Numbered from the stretch's first letter, positions 1 through 10,142 are shown. The stretch: DNA of 64,000 bases from Acinetobacter proteolyticus (GCF_000367945.1 NZ_KB849179.1:1579655-1643654), one strand, 5' to 3'. Notes: a model not told the origin generated them from the letters alone. Numbers and translations: made by a program.

Positions 1-20
1 GAGCCCAGGTTGGAGAGCCA
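1..20 (+). tRNA. 3' end of a tRNA, probably tRNA-Asn (partial)
   Basis: The first 20 bases match the T-arm and acceptor end of the complete tRNA-Asn that follows, with two differences, and end in an encoded CCA. They are read as the tail of an upstream tandem tRNA cut by the window edge. The anticodon is outside the window, so the Asn assignment is inferred from similarity. Confidence 0.7.
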
Positions 21-29
21 ATCTACTAT

Positions 30-105
30 TCTCCCATAGCTCAGTCGGTAGAGCGACGGACTGTTAATCCGCAGGTCCCTGGTTCGAGCCCAGGTGGGAG
101 AGCCA
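30..105 (+). tRNA. tRNA-Asn (anticodon GTT)
   Basis: A 76-nt cloverleaf. The acceptor stem TCTCCCA (30-36) pairs with TGGGAGA before a G discriminator and an encoded CCA. The anticodon loop CTGTTAA puts GTT at 63-65, and the T-arm holds GGTTCGAGCC. It lies 9 bp after another tRNA tail, which fits a tandem asparagine tRNA array transcribed together. A strong terminator follows at 113. Confidence 0.97.
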
Positions 106-112
106 AGATTCT

Positions 113-146
113 AAAAAGCCCTGATCATTGATCGGGGCTTTTTTTA
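113..146 (+). terminator. Rho-independent terminator after tRNA-Asn
   Basis: A GC-rich stem (AAGCCCTGATC paired with GATCGGGGCTT) with a very short loop is followed by a run of seven T. It ends the tRNA transcript. Confidence 0.85.
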
Positions 147-170
147 TGGTCACTAAAAACCGTGCTCAAT

Positions 171-204
171 AAAAAAGACCTCTAAAATGTAGAGGTCTTT
201 TTTT
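171..204. terminator. Bidirectional terminator between tRNA and miaE
   Basis: The stem AAAGACCTCTA / TAGAGGTCTTT is flanked by an A run on the left and a T run on the right, so it can act on both strands. It most likely ends the long minus-strand operon whose last gene is miaE at 222. Confidence 0.8.
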
Positions 205-221
205 ATGAAAGATAGCGTAAA

Positions 222-878
222 TTAGGCAGCAACTTTTGCAGGCACACCGCTATGGAAACGGAAGGTATCATCTGGGCTTAAAATCAGATTCTTTTCCACT
301 TCACGAATACGCTCAATTCGCTGTTGAATATCTTCTTCAGGATCTTTGAGTTTCGCTGTTTTTGCGACATCCAATGCCAACGCCAAATAGTCCTCAAAAT
401 GGCGAGATTCCGACTTAAGCAAATAACGGTAGTACCGCCCCAGCTCATCATCAACGATTGGTGCCAACGCATAGAAACGCTCACAAGAGCGTGCTTCTAC
501 AAATGCACCAATAATCATGACATCAATCAGCGCCTCAGGCTCATAAGTGCGGATTTCTTTACGCAATTCACCTGCATAACGTCCCGCACTTAAGCCCTTC
601 CATTCTTGTCCACGTTTGGTCATGAATTCTAAAACCTGCTCATAATGCAGCATTTCTTCACGTACCAATTGTGCCAGTTTCACTTGCAAGTCGGTAAAAA
701 AGCTATAACGAAACATGAGATTCATGGCCGTTCCAGCAGCCTTCTTTTCACAATTGGCATGGTCTTGCATTAAAGTGTCTAGGTTATTAACCGCTTCATC
801 CAACCATGCTTGAGGAGTACTACAACCCAAAAAATCAATGACAGGCTGCATCAACTCATCATACTTTATACTACTCAT
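222..878 (-). CDS. miaE: tRNA-(ms2io6A37) hydroxylase MiaE
   Basis: A diiron monooxygenase that hydroxylates the isopentenyl group of ms2i6A at position 37 in tRNAs reading UNN codons. The 218-residue protein has the ferritin-like four-helix layout with two visible iron-ligand motifs, EMLH (residues 75-78) and ESRH (157-160), plus the glutamate-bearing EARSCE at 128-133. Length fits the family. It is the last gene of the minus-strand block and starts 4 bp after the stop of pdxJ, so it is probably co-transcribed. The function is oxygen dependent in characterised members. Confidence 0.92.
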   Translation of the reverse strand: MSSIKYDELMQPVIDFLGCSTPQAWLDEAVNNLDTLMQDHANCEKKAAGTAMNLMFRYSFFTDLQVKLAQLVREEMLHYEQVLEFMTKRGQEWKGLSAGRYAGELRKEIRTYEPEALIDVMIIGAFVEARSCERFYALAPIVDDELGRYYRYLLKSESRHFEDYLALALDVAKTAKLKDPEEDIQQRIERIREVEKNLILSPDDTFRFHSGVPAKVAA

Positions 879-882
879 TCAA

Positions 883-1611
883 TTATCTCGCAGCAGCCTG
901 AATCGCTGCTTTCATATCTGTTACTGCTTGAGCCAAACCAACGAATACGCTATCGGCAATAATTGAATGACCAATATTGAGTTCATGAATTTGTGGAATC
1001 GCAGCAATCGCTGCAACGTTATCCAAATTCAACCCATGCCCAGCATTCACAACCAAACCTTTTGCCGCTGCATATTCAGCACCTTTGATAATACGAGCCA
1101 ATTCAGCTTGTTGCTGCTCATCTGTCTCGGCATCAGCATAAGCACCCGTATGGATTTCAATGGTTGGTGCACCACATGCCACAGCTGCATCAATCTGTGC
1201 CAAATCAGCATCAATAAATAAAGACACATCACTGCCTATGGCTTTCAATGCTTCAGTTGCAGCTTTGACTTTTTCAAAGTGACCCACCACATCCAAACCA
1301 CCTTCTGTGGTGACTTCCTGACGACGTTCAGGGACAAAACACACGTGTTGAGGTTGAATCTCTTTGGCAAATTCAACCATTTCATCCGTTACAGCCAACT
1401 CAAGATTCATACGTGTTTTCAATAATGGGCGCATACGACGCACATCATCATCTTGGATATGGCGGCGATCTTCACGCAAATGCAAAGTAATCCCCTCAGC
1501 ACCCGCCTCTTCACAAACCAGAGCAGCCTGAACTGGATCAGGGTAAGTTGTACCACGCGCTTGTCTTAATGTCGCAACATGATCAATGTTTACACCTAAG
1601 ATTGCAGCCAT
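883..1611 (-). CDS. pdxJ: pyridoxine 5'-phosphate synthase PdxJ
   Basis: Condenses 1-deoxyxylulose 5-phosphate with the PdxA product to form pyridoxine 5'-phosphate, the last ring-closing step of DXP-dependent vitamin B6 synthesis. At 242 residues it has the usual length, with the N-terminal [17 protein letters not shown] signature (residues 5-21) and a TIM-barrel pattern through HTGAYADA and the C-terminal [10 protein letters not shown] phosphate-binding segment. It sits between recO and miaE, and the recO-pdxJ linkage is common in Gammaproteobacteria. Confidence 0.97.
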   Translation of the reverse strand: MAAILGVNIDHVATLRQARGTTYPDPVQAALVCEEAGAEGITLHLREDRRHIQDDDVRRMRPLLKTRMNLELAVTDEMVEFAKEIQPQHVCFVPERRQEVTTEGGLDVVGHFEKVKAATEALKAIGSDVSLFIDADLAQIDAAVACGAPTIEIHTGAYADAETDEQQQAELARIIKGAEYAAAKGLVVNAGHGLNLDNVAAIAAIPQIHELNIGHSIIADSVFVGLAQAVTDMKAAIQAAAR

Positions 1612-1665
1612 AAAAAATATCCTATTGTTTATCCTTCTTTTTGCATCATTAATACATCAAGAAGC

Positions 1666-2373
1666 TCAAGTTTGTGTATTTTGAATCCAAAGTTGACGAC
1701 TTTTCAGCGGTCGATCACCCAGCAAAGAACTAATCATTTGACGGTATAGTTTACCCAATAATTGCAGTTGTTCGGGAGAAAAATCCTGTCCATCTTCATA
1801 ACTTTGCATAGAGCCAATCAAATTACCCGCCAAGGTGGCACGCGATGCTTTTGCAACAGGTAAAAAACCATCATTCAGCTGAAAATGATAATGCTGTGAA
1901 GCTTGAACCTCTTGCTGATTTGCATCAACTGAAAAGTCAATTGCGTAGCCAAGCTCTTGCAGTAAAACATGTTCAAATTGACGCAGAATTTGTCTTAGAA
2001 ATAATGCGGCTTGCTCATGTGAAGCGAGTTGTTGCAATTGTAATAATATCAATTGATATTGTTCAAAGGTTTGCGGCATGGCCTCTTCTAATGGACATAA
2101 ACGCAACAAGATTTCATTTAAATAAAAACCAGCAAAAAAAGCATCCCCGTGAAAAAACACAGGTTGATTAAGGATTTCCAGTTTAGTGAAATTTTTAAGT
2201 TCCGATTTGCCTGTGGCTTGCAAGCGAATCGGCTGATATTGAGGCGGTGGCGTTTGTCTTAAAATTCCATCCACCCGACCGTATTCTTGTGTATATAAAT
2301 GCACAATATGGCTTTTTTCACGATATTTACGATGATGAATCAAATAGCCATGCAGGACTTCATTACGCATCAT
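1666..2373 (-). CDS. recO: DNA repair protein RecO
   Basis: Recombination mediator that helps load RecA onto SSB-coated single strands in the RecFOR gap-repair pathway. The 235-residue protein shows the N-terminal OB-fold (HGYLIHHRKYREKSHIVHL, residues 8-26) followed by the helical domain. The cysteine pattern of zinc-binding RecO types is absent, as in many gammaproteobacterial members. There are two adjacent ATG codons (2373 and 2370) and either could be the start. It lies downstream of era, an old and widespread linkage. Confidence 0.95.
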   Translation of the reverse strand: MMRNEVLHGYLIHHRKYREKSHIVHLYTQEYGRVDGILRQTPPPQYQPIRLQATGKSELKNFTKLEILNQPVFFHGDAFFAGFYLNEILLRLCPLEEAMPQTFEQYQLILLQLQQLASHEQAALFLRQILRQFEHVLLQELGYAIDFSVDANQQEVQASQHYHFQLNDGFLPVAKASRATLAGNLIGSMQSYEDGQDFSPEQLQLLGKLYRQMISSLLGDRPLKSRQLWIQNTQT

Positions 2374-2382
2374 AAAGCGATA

Positions 2383-2580
2383 CTAGTCCTTCTTTTTCTC
2401 ATCCTTTTCTTCATCATCGCCATCAGGAATAACTGCACCAACCACAGCAGCAGTCCCCTTAACAACACCTTTGGTGGTCTTATAAGCAACTTTAACAGGT
2501 ACGGTCACAAGCTTATGAACACAGCCTTGCAACATGAAGATGCATGTTACGATTGCGAGTACACGGATTGTTATTTTCAT
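2383..2580 (-). CDS. small lipoprotein between era and recO
   Basis: A 65-residue lipoprotein. The signal peptide ends in a lipobox LQGC with the lipidated cysteine at residue 20. A short segment rich in V, K and A follows, then a highly acidic/basic tail. An in-frame ATG four codons upstream (2592) is possible, but the start at 2580 gives a standard signal peptide. It resembles the Acinetobacter family catalogued as NF038104 lipoproteins (recalled, not searched). Function is unknown. It is embedded in the era-recO operon with gaps of about 10-25 bp, so it is surely co-transcribed. Confidence 0.85.
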   Translation of the reverse strand: MKITIRVLAIVTCIFMLQGCVHKLVTVPVKVAYKTTKGVVKGTAAVVGAVIPDGDDEEKDEKKKD

Positions 2581-2606
2581 ACCTGTTTCCATTGTCTTAA
2601 AACCTG

Positions 2607-3632
2607 TTAAATATCGCTATAACCCAAGCTTTTTAATGCACGCTCATCATCAGACCAACCACCTTTGACTTTCACCCAAAGTGTCAGCATGATTTTCTGT
2701 TCAAACATTTTTTCCATGTCTGCACGTGCATCCATACCAATGCTTTTTAGCTTCGCACCTTTATCACCAATCACAATAGCTTTTTGACCTTGACGCTCTA
2801 CGAAAATCGTTGCATCAATATACGTACAAGGTGGCTTTAATCGACCTGTTTTTTCATTTACGGTCGCTTCCTCAGTTTTAAATGATTCGATTTGTACAGT
2901 CAAATCATATGGAAGCTCTTCACCCAACTGACGCATGATTTTCTCGCGAATAATTTCACTCGCTAGGAAGCGTTCAGAACGATCGGTAATCTGATCTAAT
3001 GAATACAATGGTGGTTGATATGGCAGATACTTCTCGATGGTATCTCGCAAATGATCGAGATTTGCACCACGTAATGCTGATACTGGAACAATTTCAGCAA
3101 AATTCATCAGCTTCGCGCGCTCTCGAATCAGAGGTAGAGCTTCATTTTTATTTTCAAAGGTATCTAGCTTATTAATCACTAGGATCACAGGCATATCTGC
3201 ATTTTTAAGTTTTTCCAAAACCAATTCATCGTTTTGCGTCCACTTTTGTGCATCAACCACAAATAAAACCAAGTTCACATCACGCAAAGCAGAGTGTGCC
3301 GCACGGTTCATCATCTTATTGATGGCACGCACTTCTTTTTTATGCATCCCCGGCGTATCAACGAATACCGCTTGCGATTTCTCACGCGAATCAATCCCCA
3401 CGATCTTGTGACGCGTGGTTTGTGGCTTACGTGAGGTAATCGATAATTTTTGACCCAAGATGTGGTTCATCAAAGTTGATTTGCCCACATTTGGACGACC
3501 AACGATTGCAACAAAACCGCTTTTGAAATCTGAAGGAATTGTGGTTCCTTGAGAACTAAAAAATTGATCAACGACATTATTGCCATTTTGCTGTTCAGTT
3601 GCTTCTGGCTTATTTTCTTCTGAATGAGACAT
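2607..3632 (-). CDS. era: GTPase Era
   Basis: Essential GTPase that binds 16S rRNA near its 3' end and assists 30S maturation. The P-loop GRPNVGKS is at residues 45-52, followed by the DTPG and NKLD nucleotide motifs and a C-terminal KH domain with the [17 protein letters not shown] end. At 341 residues it is longer than the roughly 300-residue E. coli protein because of a polar N-terminal extension of about 37 residues. It starts 4 bp after rnc, the classic rnc-era pair. Confidence 0.97.
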   Translation of the reverse strand: MSHSEENKPEATEQQNGNNVVDQFFSSQGTTIPSDFKSGFVAIVGRPNVGKSTLMNHILGQKLSITSRKPQTTRHKIVGIDSREKSQAVFVDTPGMHKKEVRAINKMMNRAAHSALRDVNLVLFVVDAQKWTQNDELVLEKLKNADMPVILVINKLDTFENKNEALPLIRERAKLMNFAEIVPVSALRGANLDHLRDTIEKYLPYQPPLYSLDQITDRSERFLASEIIREKIMRQLGEELPYDLTVQIESFKTEEATVNEKTGRLKPPCTYIDATIFVERQGQKAIVIGDKGAKLKSIGMDARADMEKMFEQKIMLTLWVKVKGGWSDDERALKSLGYSDI

Positions 3633-3636
3633 CAGG

Positions 3637-4332
3637 TTATTGCTCCAATAATTTTAAAATCTCTGCCGCTGCCGTTTGTTCGGCAAAACGACGACTTGAG
3701 CCCTCGCCTTGAATTTTTGGCAATCCCTCGACCTCACATTCCACTTTGAAATGTTGGTTCGGGGCATCCCCTTGAATATCTACAACCTCGTAAACTGGGA
3801 GAGGTTTTTTACGTGCTTGTAAATACTCTTGCAAACGTGATTTCGGGTCTTTCAGTTGATCTGTCGGTTCGATATGATCAAGATATGGTTCATACCATTT
3901 TAGCACAATGCGTTCGAGCAAGTTGAGATCATTGCTGTCTAAATAAATAGCACCAATAATGGCTTCAACTGTATCCGCCAGAATAGACTCTCGGTGATGC
4001 CCGCCAGATTTTAACTCGCCTGTGCTTAAAATTAATGACCGACTCAGTTGCAAATCATTTGCAATTTTTCCCAACGCTTCCTGTCGAACCAAAGTCGCAC
4101 GCATACGTGTTAAACGACCTTCATTTTCCAGTGGATAGGCATTGTACAAATAGTTTGCGACGATCATCCCTAATAATGAATCGCCTAGAAATTCTAGGCG
4201 TTCATAATTATGTTTATGGCTCACCGAGCGATGGGTCAAAGCCAGTTTTAACAAGTCAAACTGTTTAAACTGGTGACCTATGCGCCCTTGCAGCCGTGTA
4301 TCATTGAGCTTGTTTTGCAGATTTTTGGTCAA
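3637..4332 (-). CDS. rnc: ribonuclease III
   Basis: Double-strand-specific endoribonuclease that processes rRNA precursors and structured mRNAs. The family signature [13 protein letters not shown] is present, the second acidic cluster lies in [12 protein letters not shown], and a C-terminal double-stranded RNA-binding domain begins near [11 protein letters not shown]. No ATG is available in the right place. The best start is TTG at 4332, giving MTKN..., 231 residues, preceded by GAGAAG; a second TTG at 4344 would add four residues. The start overlaps the 3' end of the DUF4845 gene by about 30 bp, which suggests translational coupling. Confidence 0.95.
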   Translation of the reverse strand: MTKNLQNKLNDTRLQGRIGHQFKQFDLLKLALTHRSVSHKHNYERLEFLGDSLLGMIVANYLYNAYPLENEGRLTRMRATLVRQEALGKIANDLQLSRSLILSTGELKSGGHHRESILADTVEAIIGAIYLDSNDLNLLERIVLKWYEPYLDHIEPTDQLKDPKSRLQEYLQARKKPLPVYEVVDIQGDAPNQHFKVECEVEGLPKIQGEGSSRRFAEQTAAAEILKLLEQ

Positions 4333-4678
4333 AAGTCTTCTCAAAGGTCATAACTAAACTAATATTCAGCATGAAAGGCTTACGGATTTCATACTTCTTC
4401 ATCACCACAAGATCATCTTTATAAGTCACTTGCGCGATATCTTTAAAATGTAAATCGCGAATCCCGTTCATATCAAAACGTTGATCCATCTGAGATGCAA
4501 ACTTACTCGGTGTGATATTTGCAGGACTATCTTTCAACAAGCCTTCAATCTGAGTATTAATCAGTTTGTCATCCCAGTATGCTGGCCAGATCGCAATTGC
4601 CGCTTTCACAGCAACTGCAAACAAGACCACCCCAAATAAAATTGCAATATACGAAGTCCCTTGTTGAGATTTACGCAT
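4301..4678 (-). CDS. DUF4845 membrane protein
   Basis: A 125-residue protein with one N-terminal membrane helix (about residues 8-30) and a periplasmic remainder with the DUF4845 look, including a tyrosine in AIWPAYWDDKLI and IPLxx-like strands near the C-terminus. Members are found between lepB and rnc in many Gammaproteobacteria, as here. No molecular role is established. Its position suggests a link to signal peptidase or envelope maturation, but that is inference from context. The 3' end overlaps rnc. Confidence 0.85.
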   Translation of the reverse strand: MRKSQQGTSYIAILFGVVLFAVAVKAAIAIWPAYWDDKLINTQIEGLLKDSPANITPSKFASQMDQRFDMNGIRDLHFKDIAQVTYKDDLVVMKKYEIRKPFMLNISLVMTFEKTFDQKSAKQAQ

Positions 4679-4702
4679 CTGTCTATTTCCTATCTATTTT
4701 TA

Positions 4703-5566
4703 TTAGTCAATCTTACCATTTCGGTTAAAACTTGGAAGATTTAAACCAGGTTCTTTATGCATCCATACATAAAAAGCTCGACCAGTTAAATTTGCCTCAG
4801 GTACAAAGCCCCAAAAACGACTGTCTGCACTTTGATCACGGTTATCACCCATCGCAAAGTATTGGCCTTCTGGTACAGTGACTTCCCAATTTTGACCGTT
4901 GCTTTGGATAAACACATCATTTTCTTTGGCAACAAATGGGATCAATGCTTCAGCACCTCTCAATTGCGCAAATTGGAATTGCTCAACCAAAGGGTTACGC
5001 CCTTCCAAATAACGAATCAGATGCTGATGCTCACCCAAGGTTTCTTTGAAGTAGAGTGCTGTCGGGGTATCTTGCTGGTCTTTCTCACGTGAGTATTGTG
5101 TTGCTACCTTCGCAATCTGCTTCCCATTGATAATCAATTGACCATCTTTAAATTGGATATGATCACCAGGGACACCCACCACACGTTTAATATAGCTAAT
5201 GGTTGGTTGTGGCGGATAACGGAATACGATCACTTCACCGCGCTTTGGCTCACCTACATCAATGATTTTAGAGTTTACGATCGGTAAACGCACACCATAA
5301 TCAAACTTATTGACCAGAATAAAATCACCTGTTTCTAAGGTCGGAACCATAGAATCTGATGGAATATTAAATGGCTCATACAAGAAAGAACGGAGCACCA
5401 GTACAACGGCTAACACAGGCCAGAAGTCATATGCCCATGTAATGACAAAATTTTCCTGATTACGCCCACGTGTTGCACGCTGCTTCAATACCAACTTATC
5501 TAGTAACCACACCAAAAAGAAAATCAGTGTTGCTGGCACCAGAATCAAGTTAAAATCAAAATCCAC
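4703..5566 (-). CDS. lepB: signal peptidase I
   Basis: Inner-membrane serine protease that removes signal peptides from exported preproteins. Two membrane segments lie near residues 5-23 and 47-63. The catalytic serine is Ser72 in PSDSM and the general base is Lys127 in YIKRVVG. The GDNRDQSADSRFWG box lies near the C-terminus. At 287 residues it fits the gammaproteobacterial type. It lies between lepA and the DUF4845 gene, the standard lepA-lepB arrangement. Confidence 0.97.
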   Translation of the reverse strand: MDFDFNLILVPATLIFFLVWLLDKLVLKQRATRGRNQENFVITWAYDFWPVLAVVLVLRSFLYEPFNIPSDSMVPTLETGDFILVNKFDYGVRLPIVNSKIIDVGEPKRGEVIVFRYPPQPTISYIKRVVGVPGDHIQFKDGQLIINGKQIAKVATQYSREKDQQDTPTALYFKETLGEHQHLIRYLEGRNPLVEQFQFAQLRGAEALIPFVAKENDVFIQSNGQNWEVTVPEGQYFAMGDNRDQSADSRFWGFVPEANLTGRAFYVWMHKEPGLNLPSFNRNGKID

Positions 5567-5639
5567 AAACCCTCTCTTGCAGTTTCACTGCCCGTCATTC
5601 GACTGGGTAAAGTATTATACTTCCCCAGCCTCATCTTTT

Positions 5640-7457
5640 TTATCGATCAACTTTCAATACAGCCAAGAATGCTTCTTGTGGGATTTCGACACTTCCCACT
5701 TGCTTCATGCGCTTCTTACCTTCTTTCTGCTTCGCAAGAAGTTTCTTCTTACGTGAAACGTCACCACCATAACATTTTGCCAATACGTTCTTACGCATTG
5801 CTTTTACAGTAGAGCGCGCAATGATTTGTGCACCGATTGCGGCCTGAATCGCAACATCATACATTTGGCGAGGAATCAGATCTTTCATCTTCTCTACCAA
5901 TGCAATACCTCGATGGCGCGCATCTTGACGGTGACAGATCATTGCCAAGGCATCAACCTTTTCGCTATTAATTAAAACATCAACCTTAACCAGAGCTGAA
6001 CTCTCGAAACGAACGAAGTTATAATCCAGCGAAGCAAAGCCACGCGAGCATGATTTTAATTTATCGAAGAAATCCATGACCACTTCTGCCATTGGAATTT
6101 CAAAAGTAATTGACACTTGGTTACCCAAGAATTTCATATCTTTTTGAATACCACGACGCTCGATACATAGGGTCATGACATTACCCAAGTATTCTTGTGG
6201 CACAAGAATATGACATTCCGCAATCGGTTCACGTAGATCTTCAACTGTAGAGCCATCTGGCATTTTTGACGGGCTGTCGATATAAATAATGTCACCTTTT
6301 TTGGTGAGCGCTTCATAAATTACCGTCGGTGCAGAGCTGATCAGATCAAGATCGTATTCACGTTCTAAACGCTCTTGAACGATTTCCATGTGGAGCATGC
6401 CCAAGAAGCCACAACGGAAGCCAAAGCCCAATGCATCAGAACTTTCAGGTTCAAAGAATAAAGCCGAGTCATTGATCTGTAATTTTTGTAGTGCTTCACG
6501 GAACGGTTCAAAGTCACTCGAATCAATCGGGAACAGACCCGCATAGACCTGTGGCTTGACCTTTTTAAAACCTGGTAAAGTCGCAACCTCTGGTGTTGCT
6601 GCAAGTGTGATGGTATCACCGACTGGCGCACCAAAAATATCCTTAATCCCTGCAATCACAAAGCCTACTTCACCCGCTTCAAGCATGTCAGTTTCGGTAT
6701 GCTTCGGATTAAATACACCTACTGAAGTGACTGGATGGGTTTGGCCGGTTGATTTCACCAGCATCTTGTCGCCCTTGCGGATACGACCTTGTTTAATACG
6801 AACAAGCGATACAACACCAAGATAGTTATCGAACCATGAGTCGATAATCAATGCTTGTAAAGGTGCATCACGGTCACCTTCAGGTGCAGGAATGACATCC
6901 ACCAAACGCTCTAGAACACCTTCAACACCTAAACCAGTTTTTGCTGAACAAGTAGGTGCATCTGTCGCTTCAATCCCGATAATTTCTTCAATCTCGTGAA
7001 TGACACGCTCAGGCTCAGCTTGAGGCAAATCAATTTTATTCAAGATTGGTAAAACTTCCAAGCCCTGCTCAATGGCGGTATAGCAGTTTGCAACAGACTG
7101 TGCTTCAACACCTTGCGCAGCATCAACCACCAACAATGCACCTTCACAGGCAGCCAGAGAACGTGATACTTCATAAGAGAAGTCAACGTGTCCCGGGGTA
7201 TCAATGAAGTTCAATTGATATTCTTGACCATTTGGATGGGTATAGTACAAGGTTACCGATGCAGCTTTAATGGTAATCCCACGCTCACGCTCAAGCTCCA
7301 TAGAGTCTAATACTTGAGCTTGCATCTCACGATCTTGTAAACCGCCACACATTTGAATGAAACGGTCCGCCAAAGTCGACTTACCATGGTCAATATGAGC
7401 AATAATCGAGAAATTGCGTATATTTTTGATATCTACGGATTTTTTAGCTTGCGCCAT
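5640..7457 (-). CDS. lepA: elongation factor 4 (LepA)
   Basis: Ribosome-bound GTPase of the EF-G class, implicated in back-translocation or in translation initiation and 30S assembly. All G motifs are visible: AHIDHGKST near residue 21, DTPGHVDF and NKID. The LepA-specific C-terminal domain ends in [20 protein letters not shown]. The 605-residue length fits. ATG at 7457 is followed directly by MAQAKKSVD. It is the first gene of the minus-strand block. Confidence 0.98.
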   Translation of the reverse strand: MAQAKKSVDIKNIRNFSIIAHIDHGKSTLADRFIQMCGGLQDREMQAQVLDSMELERERGITIKAASVTLYYTHPNGQEYQLNFIDTPGHVDFSYEVSRSLAACEGALLVVDAAQGVEAQSVANCYTAIEQGLEVLPILNKIDLPQAEPERVIHEIEEIIGIEATDAPTCSAKTGLGVEGVLERLVDVIPAPEGDRDAPLQALIIDSWFDNYLGVVSLVRIKQGRIRKGDKMLVKSTGQTHPVTSVGVFNPKHTETDMLEAGEVGFVIAGIKDIFGAPVGDTITLAATPEVATLPGFKKVKPQVYAGLFPIDSSDFEPFREALQKLQINDSALFFEPESSDALGFGFRCGFLGMLHMEIVQERLEREYDLDLISSAPTVIYEALTKKGDIIYIDSPSKMPDGSTVEDLREPIAECHILVPQEYLGNVMTLCIERRGIQKDMKFLGNQVSITFEIPMAEVVMDFFDKLKSCSRGFASLDYNFVRFESSALVKVDVLINSEKVDALAMICHRQDARHRGIALVEKMKDLIPRQMYDVAIQAAIGAQIIARSTVKAMRKNVLAKCYGGDVSRKKKLLAKQKEGKKRMKQVGSVEIPQEAFLAVLKVDR

Positions 7458-7620
7458 GGGTTACCTTAACAAAATAGAACGCCCTATACTTTCAAAAAGT
7501 AGTGAGCCAAATGGTTTAATAAAATTGCCCGCGATTATAACAGAAGGTCGGTATGAAGACGAAGGAAATTTATAGCTAGACGTTTTATACTGCATAGCAT
7601 TAGGCCCAAATAGCTCAATA

Positions 7621-8154
7621 TCAAAACAACGACAATCTGAACTGCAAAAAGGTTCGCCCCATTTCCACCACAGATGGAATTTGATGAAATCCTAATTTCT
7701 GTAACAGCCGTTGTGATTTGAGGTTTTGCTGCATGACTTGTGCATCTACATAGCGAATTTTCTGACCAAACAACAACTCTGTTCGAATCAGATTTAACAT
7801 CGCTGTAATCGCCTCAAGCATATAACCATTTCCCCAATAATTCGGATGTAGGTCATAACCAATAATCGCACGATGATCACCCTCCTCCTCAAGAATACGA
7901 TTAACACCGCAACCACCTATCATTTCACCTGTCTTTAAACGTATCGCATAACGAAAACCCGATGCTGAATGATAGCGATGATGCATTCGATGAATGAGCG
8001 CTTCCGCCTGTTCAATTTCAGAAAAAGCTTCTAAATCATAAAATTCGAGCACCTGAGCATTTGAAAACATATCGAGAACGAACGCAGTATCATCTAAATG
8101 CAGGCTATTTAAAATCAAACGCTCTGTTTCTAATGTCTTTAATGGTTGCATCAC
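7621..8154 (-). CDS. GNAT family N-acetyltransferase
   Basis: A 177-residue acetyltransferase of the RimJ/RimL (Acetyltransf_3) type, recognised by the opening LETERLILNSLHLDD, the central GGCGVNRI strand, the acetyl-CoA site region around HPNYWGNGYMLEA, and the QNLKSQRLLQKLGF motif near the end. The substrate cannot be told from sequence; candidates are a ribosomal-protein N-terminus or a small amine. It follows lepA on the opposite side of a 160 bp gap and is probably a separate unit. Confidence 0.87.
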   Translation of the reverse strand: MMQPLKTLETERLILNSLHLDDTAFVLDMFSNAQVLEFYDLEAFSEIEQAEALIHRMHHRYHSASGFRYAIRLKTGEMIGGCGVNRILEEEGDHRAIIGYDLHPNYWGNGYMLEAITAMLNLIRTELLFGQKIRYVDAQVMQQNLKSQRLLQKLGFHQIPSVVEMGRTFLQFRLSLF

Positions 8155-8187
8155 TACACGCTCATCTGGCCGAAACTTACATGTTAT

Positions 8188-8661
8188 CTATTCAAAATAG
8201 GTCACATTAAAATCCATCGGATCTAAATCAGCAGCAATTGGCTGATAAGCTTGAGTAAAGCTTGGTGACATCCGTTTTGGACGACCTGTCTCAATTTCAA
8301 TACACGCCCATTTAGTATTACCAACAAATAAAATGCTCTGATCTTTAGGGCGATAAAAGGCATACTGACGGAACGAGTAAAGTGCATTAATATCATCTAA
8401 CCATGTCCGTAAAATGACTTCATCACCTTCCAGTGCTGCCTTACGATATTGCACATGATGTTCAACCGCGACCATGGCATGTTTCAGTTCTAAATATTGG
8501 GCTAGGCCTAAACCCAATGTCTCGATATGCGCTGAAGCAACATCCTGCATCCATTGAATGTACATGACGTTATTTACATGCCCAAGTACATCAATATGTT
8601 TAGGCTGAACCTGTATTTTTAAATCAAAAATCGTACTCATAATCTCTGGTATTTCATTCAT
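8188..8661 (-). CDS. acyl-CoA thioesterase, 4HBT hot-dog family
   Basis: A short-chain hot-dog thioesterase expected to hydrolyse acyl-CoA. The diagnostic segment VLGHVNNVMYIQWMQDVA carries the aspartate- and asparagine-containing active-site helix of the 4-hydroxybenzoyl-CoA thioesterase family (the classic Asp is replaced by the IDVLGHVNN context). ATG at 8661 has GGAA upstream; an internal ATG at 8640 (MSTIFDLK) would start closer to the domain and is also plausible. The substrate is unknown. It is separated from the GNAT gene by about 30 bp and may be co-transcribed with it. Confidence 0.87.
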   Translation of the reverse strand: MNEIPEIMSTIFDLKIQVQPKHIDVLGHVNNVMYIQWMQDVASAHIETLGLGLAQYLELKHAMVAVEHHVQYRKAALEGDEVILRTWLDDINALYSFRQYAFYRPKDQSILFVGNTKWACIEIETGRPKRMSPSFTQAYQPIAADLDPMDFNVTYFE

Positions 8662-8709
8662 CAAAGTTCCGCTAGTTACACTAGTCTAAACACAACAGCA
8701 TTACAAAAC

Positions 8710-8740
8710 AAAAACCACCCTATTTTAGAGTGGTTTTATT
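8710..8740 (-). terminator. Likely terminator of the DegP-type protease gene
   Basis: Read on the minus strand, an AAACCAC / GTGGTTT stem is followed by a T run. It lies just past the stop of the protease gene at 8766. Confidence 0.6.
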
Positions 8741-8765
8741 AAGCTTATACAATGTAAATCAAAAC

Positions 8766-10142
8766 TTAAGGTAAGCGTAAGCCAAGAATTGCACGTTGTC
8801 CTTGACGAATAATCGTCACACGCGCAACGCTATTTTTTGGTAAGGCTGAAACCGTTTTTGCAAACTGTTGGCTATTGGTAATCGCGGTACCATTCACCTG
8901 TACAATCACATCACCCGCAACCAGATTAGATAAAGACGCCGTACCGCCACGCTTCACATCTTGAATCAAGATACCACCACGCACATCTAAACGCGCTTGT
9001 TCAGCGGCGGTTAGATCTCGAATACTCATCCCTAAACCGCTGGTTGGGTTATTTTTTTCAGCATCGGCAGCCGTGTCATCTGGTGCAGTGCCCAATGTCG
9101 CAGAAATCGTGCGTGTTTTATCATCACGTAGAATTTCTAACTGAACTGTTTGGTTCGGTGCAATGCGATTCAATGAATAAAGTAAATCACTGGTCCGTGA
9201 AATTGGCGCTCCATTGGCTTTCAAAATCACATCACCCGATTTTAGACCTGCTTTCTCAGCTGGTGATTTCGGCGCAACTTGAGTAATCAACGAACCTTCT
9301 GGTTTCGGCAACTTATAAGCTTCTGCCAAGTTACGATCAATATCCTGCATCATAATACCAAGATAAGAACGTGTTACTTTACCTGTCGTTTTCAATTGTT
9401 GTACGACATCCATCGCCACATCAATTGGAATCGAGAATGACAAACCCATATAACCACCGGTACCACTGAAGATACGCGAGTTCACACCCACCACTTCACC
9501 ACGCTGGTTAAACAATGGACCACCCGAGTTACCTGGGTTTAAAGCCGCATCAGTTTGAATAAATGGAACCGAGGTTTCCCCACTCATATTTCTTGATTTT
9601 GCACTGACAATCCCAGCCGAAGCGGAATAATCAAAACCAAATGGTGAACCAATCGCGAGTACAGGCTCACCTACTCGGAGTTGGTCTACATTACCAATTC
9701 TTAATTCTGGAAAATTATTACCATTCACTTTAAGTAATGCAATATCTGTACGCTCATCACTTCCTACAAGTGTCGCATCAAGTTCACGACGATCATTTAA
9801 GGTAATACTGATGCGTGAAGCATCTGCAATTACATGACGGTTCGTGAGTAAGTAGCCATCTTTCCCGATAAAGAAAGCACTCCCATAAGCCGTTTTTTCT
9901 TGAGGACCCTGTTGTTGCGGTATAATCACTTGATTACCAAAAAAACGGCGTAAAATTTCAGGGACTTGTTGTTGTAATAACTCTTCCTGAGTCATTTTCT
10001 TTACAACATTGACACTCACAACAGCAGGACTGACCTGCTCAACGAGATTTGAAAAATCTACTGGCGATGCAGCATTGATTTGAGATGCTGCTATCGTAAA
10101 TACCGCAGCATACATTCCTTGTTGTAAATAGCGACTTTTCAT
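8766..10142 (-). CDS. DegP/MucD-type periplasmic serine protease
   Basis: Periplasmic quality-control protease and chaperone of the Do family (MEROPS S1C). It has a signal peptide of about 24 residues, then a trypsin-like domain with catalytic His103 (TNRHVIADA), Asp133 (DERTDIALL) and Ser206 (NPGNSGGPL), then two PDZ domains (roughly 255-345 and 370-455). At 458 residues it fits the DegP/MucD type. It is monocistronic and divergent from nadB. Stress-dependent control is expected from the family, but no clear sigma-E promoter was recognised. Whether it is the degP or degQ/mucD orthologue cannot be settled here. Confidence 0.94.
   Translation of the reverse strand: MKSRYLQQGMYAAVFTIAASQINAASPVDFSNLVEQVSPAVVSVNVVKKMTQEELLQQQVPEILRRFFGNQVIIPQQQGPQEKTAYGSAFFIGKDGYLLTNRHVIADASRISITLNDRRELDATLVGSDERTDIALLKVNGNNFPELRIGNVDQLRVGEPVLAIGSPFGFDYSASAGIVSAKSRNMSGETSVPFIQTDAALNPGNSGGPLFNQRGEVVGVNSRIFSGTGGYMGLSFSIPIDVAMDVVQQLKTTGKVTRSYLGIMMQDIDRNLAEAYKLPKPEGSLITQVAPKSPAEKAGLKSGDVILKANGAPISRTSDLLYSLNRIAPNQTVQLEILRDDKTRTISATLGTAPDDTAADAEKNNPTSGLGMSIRDLTAAEQARLDVRGGILIQDVKRGGTASLSNLVAGDVIVQVNGTAITNSQQFAKTVSALPKNSVARVTIIRQGQRAILGLRLP

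Noticed and set aside
1047..1232. Second minus-strand frame inside pdxJ
   Set aside because: Shadow frame of a clear conserved gene, with no ribosome site.
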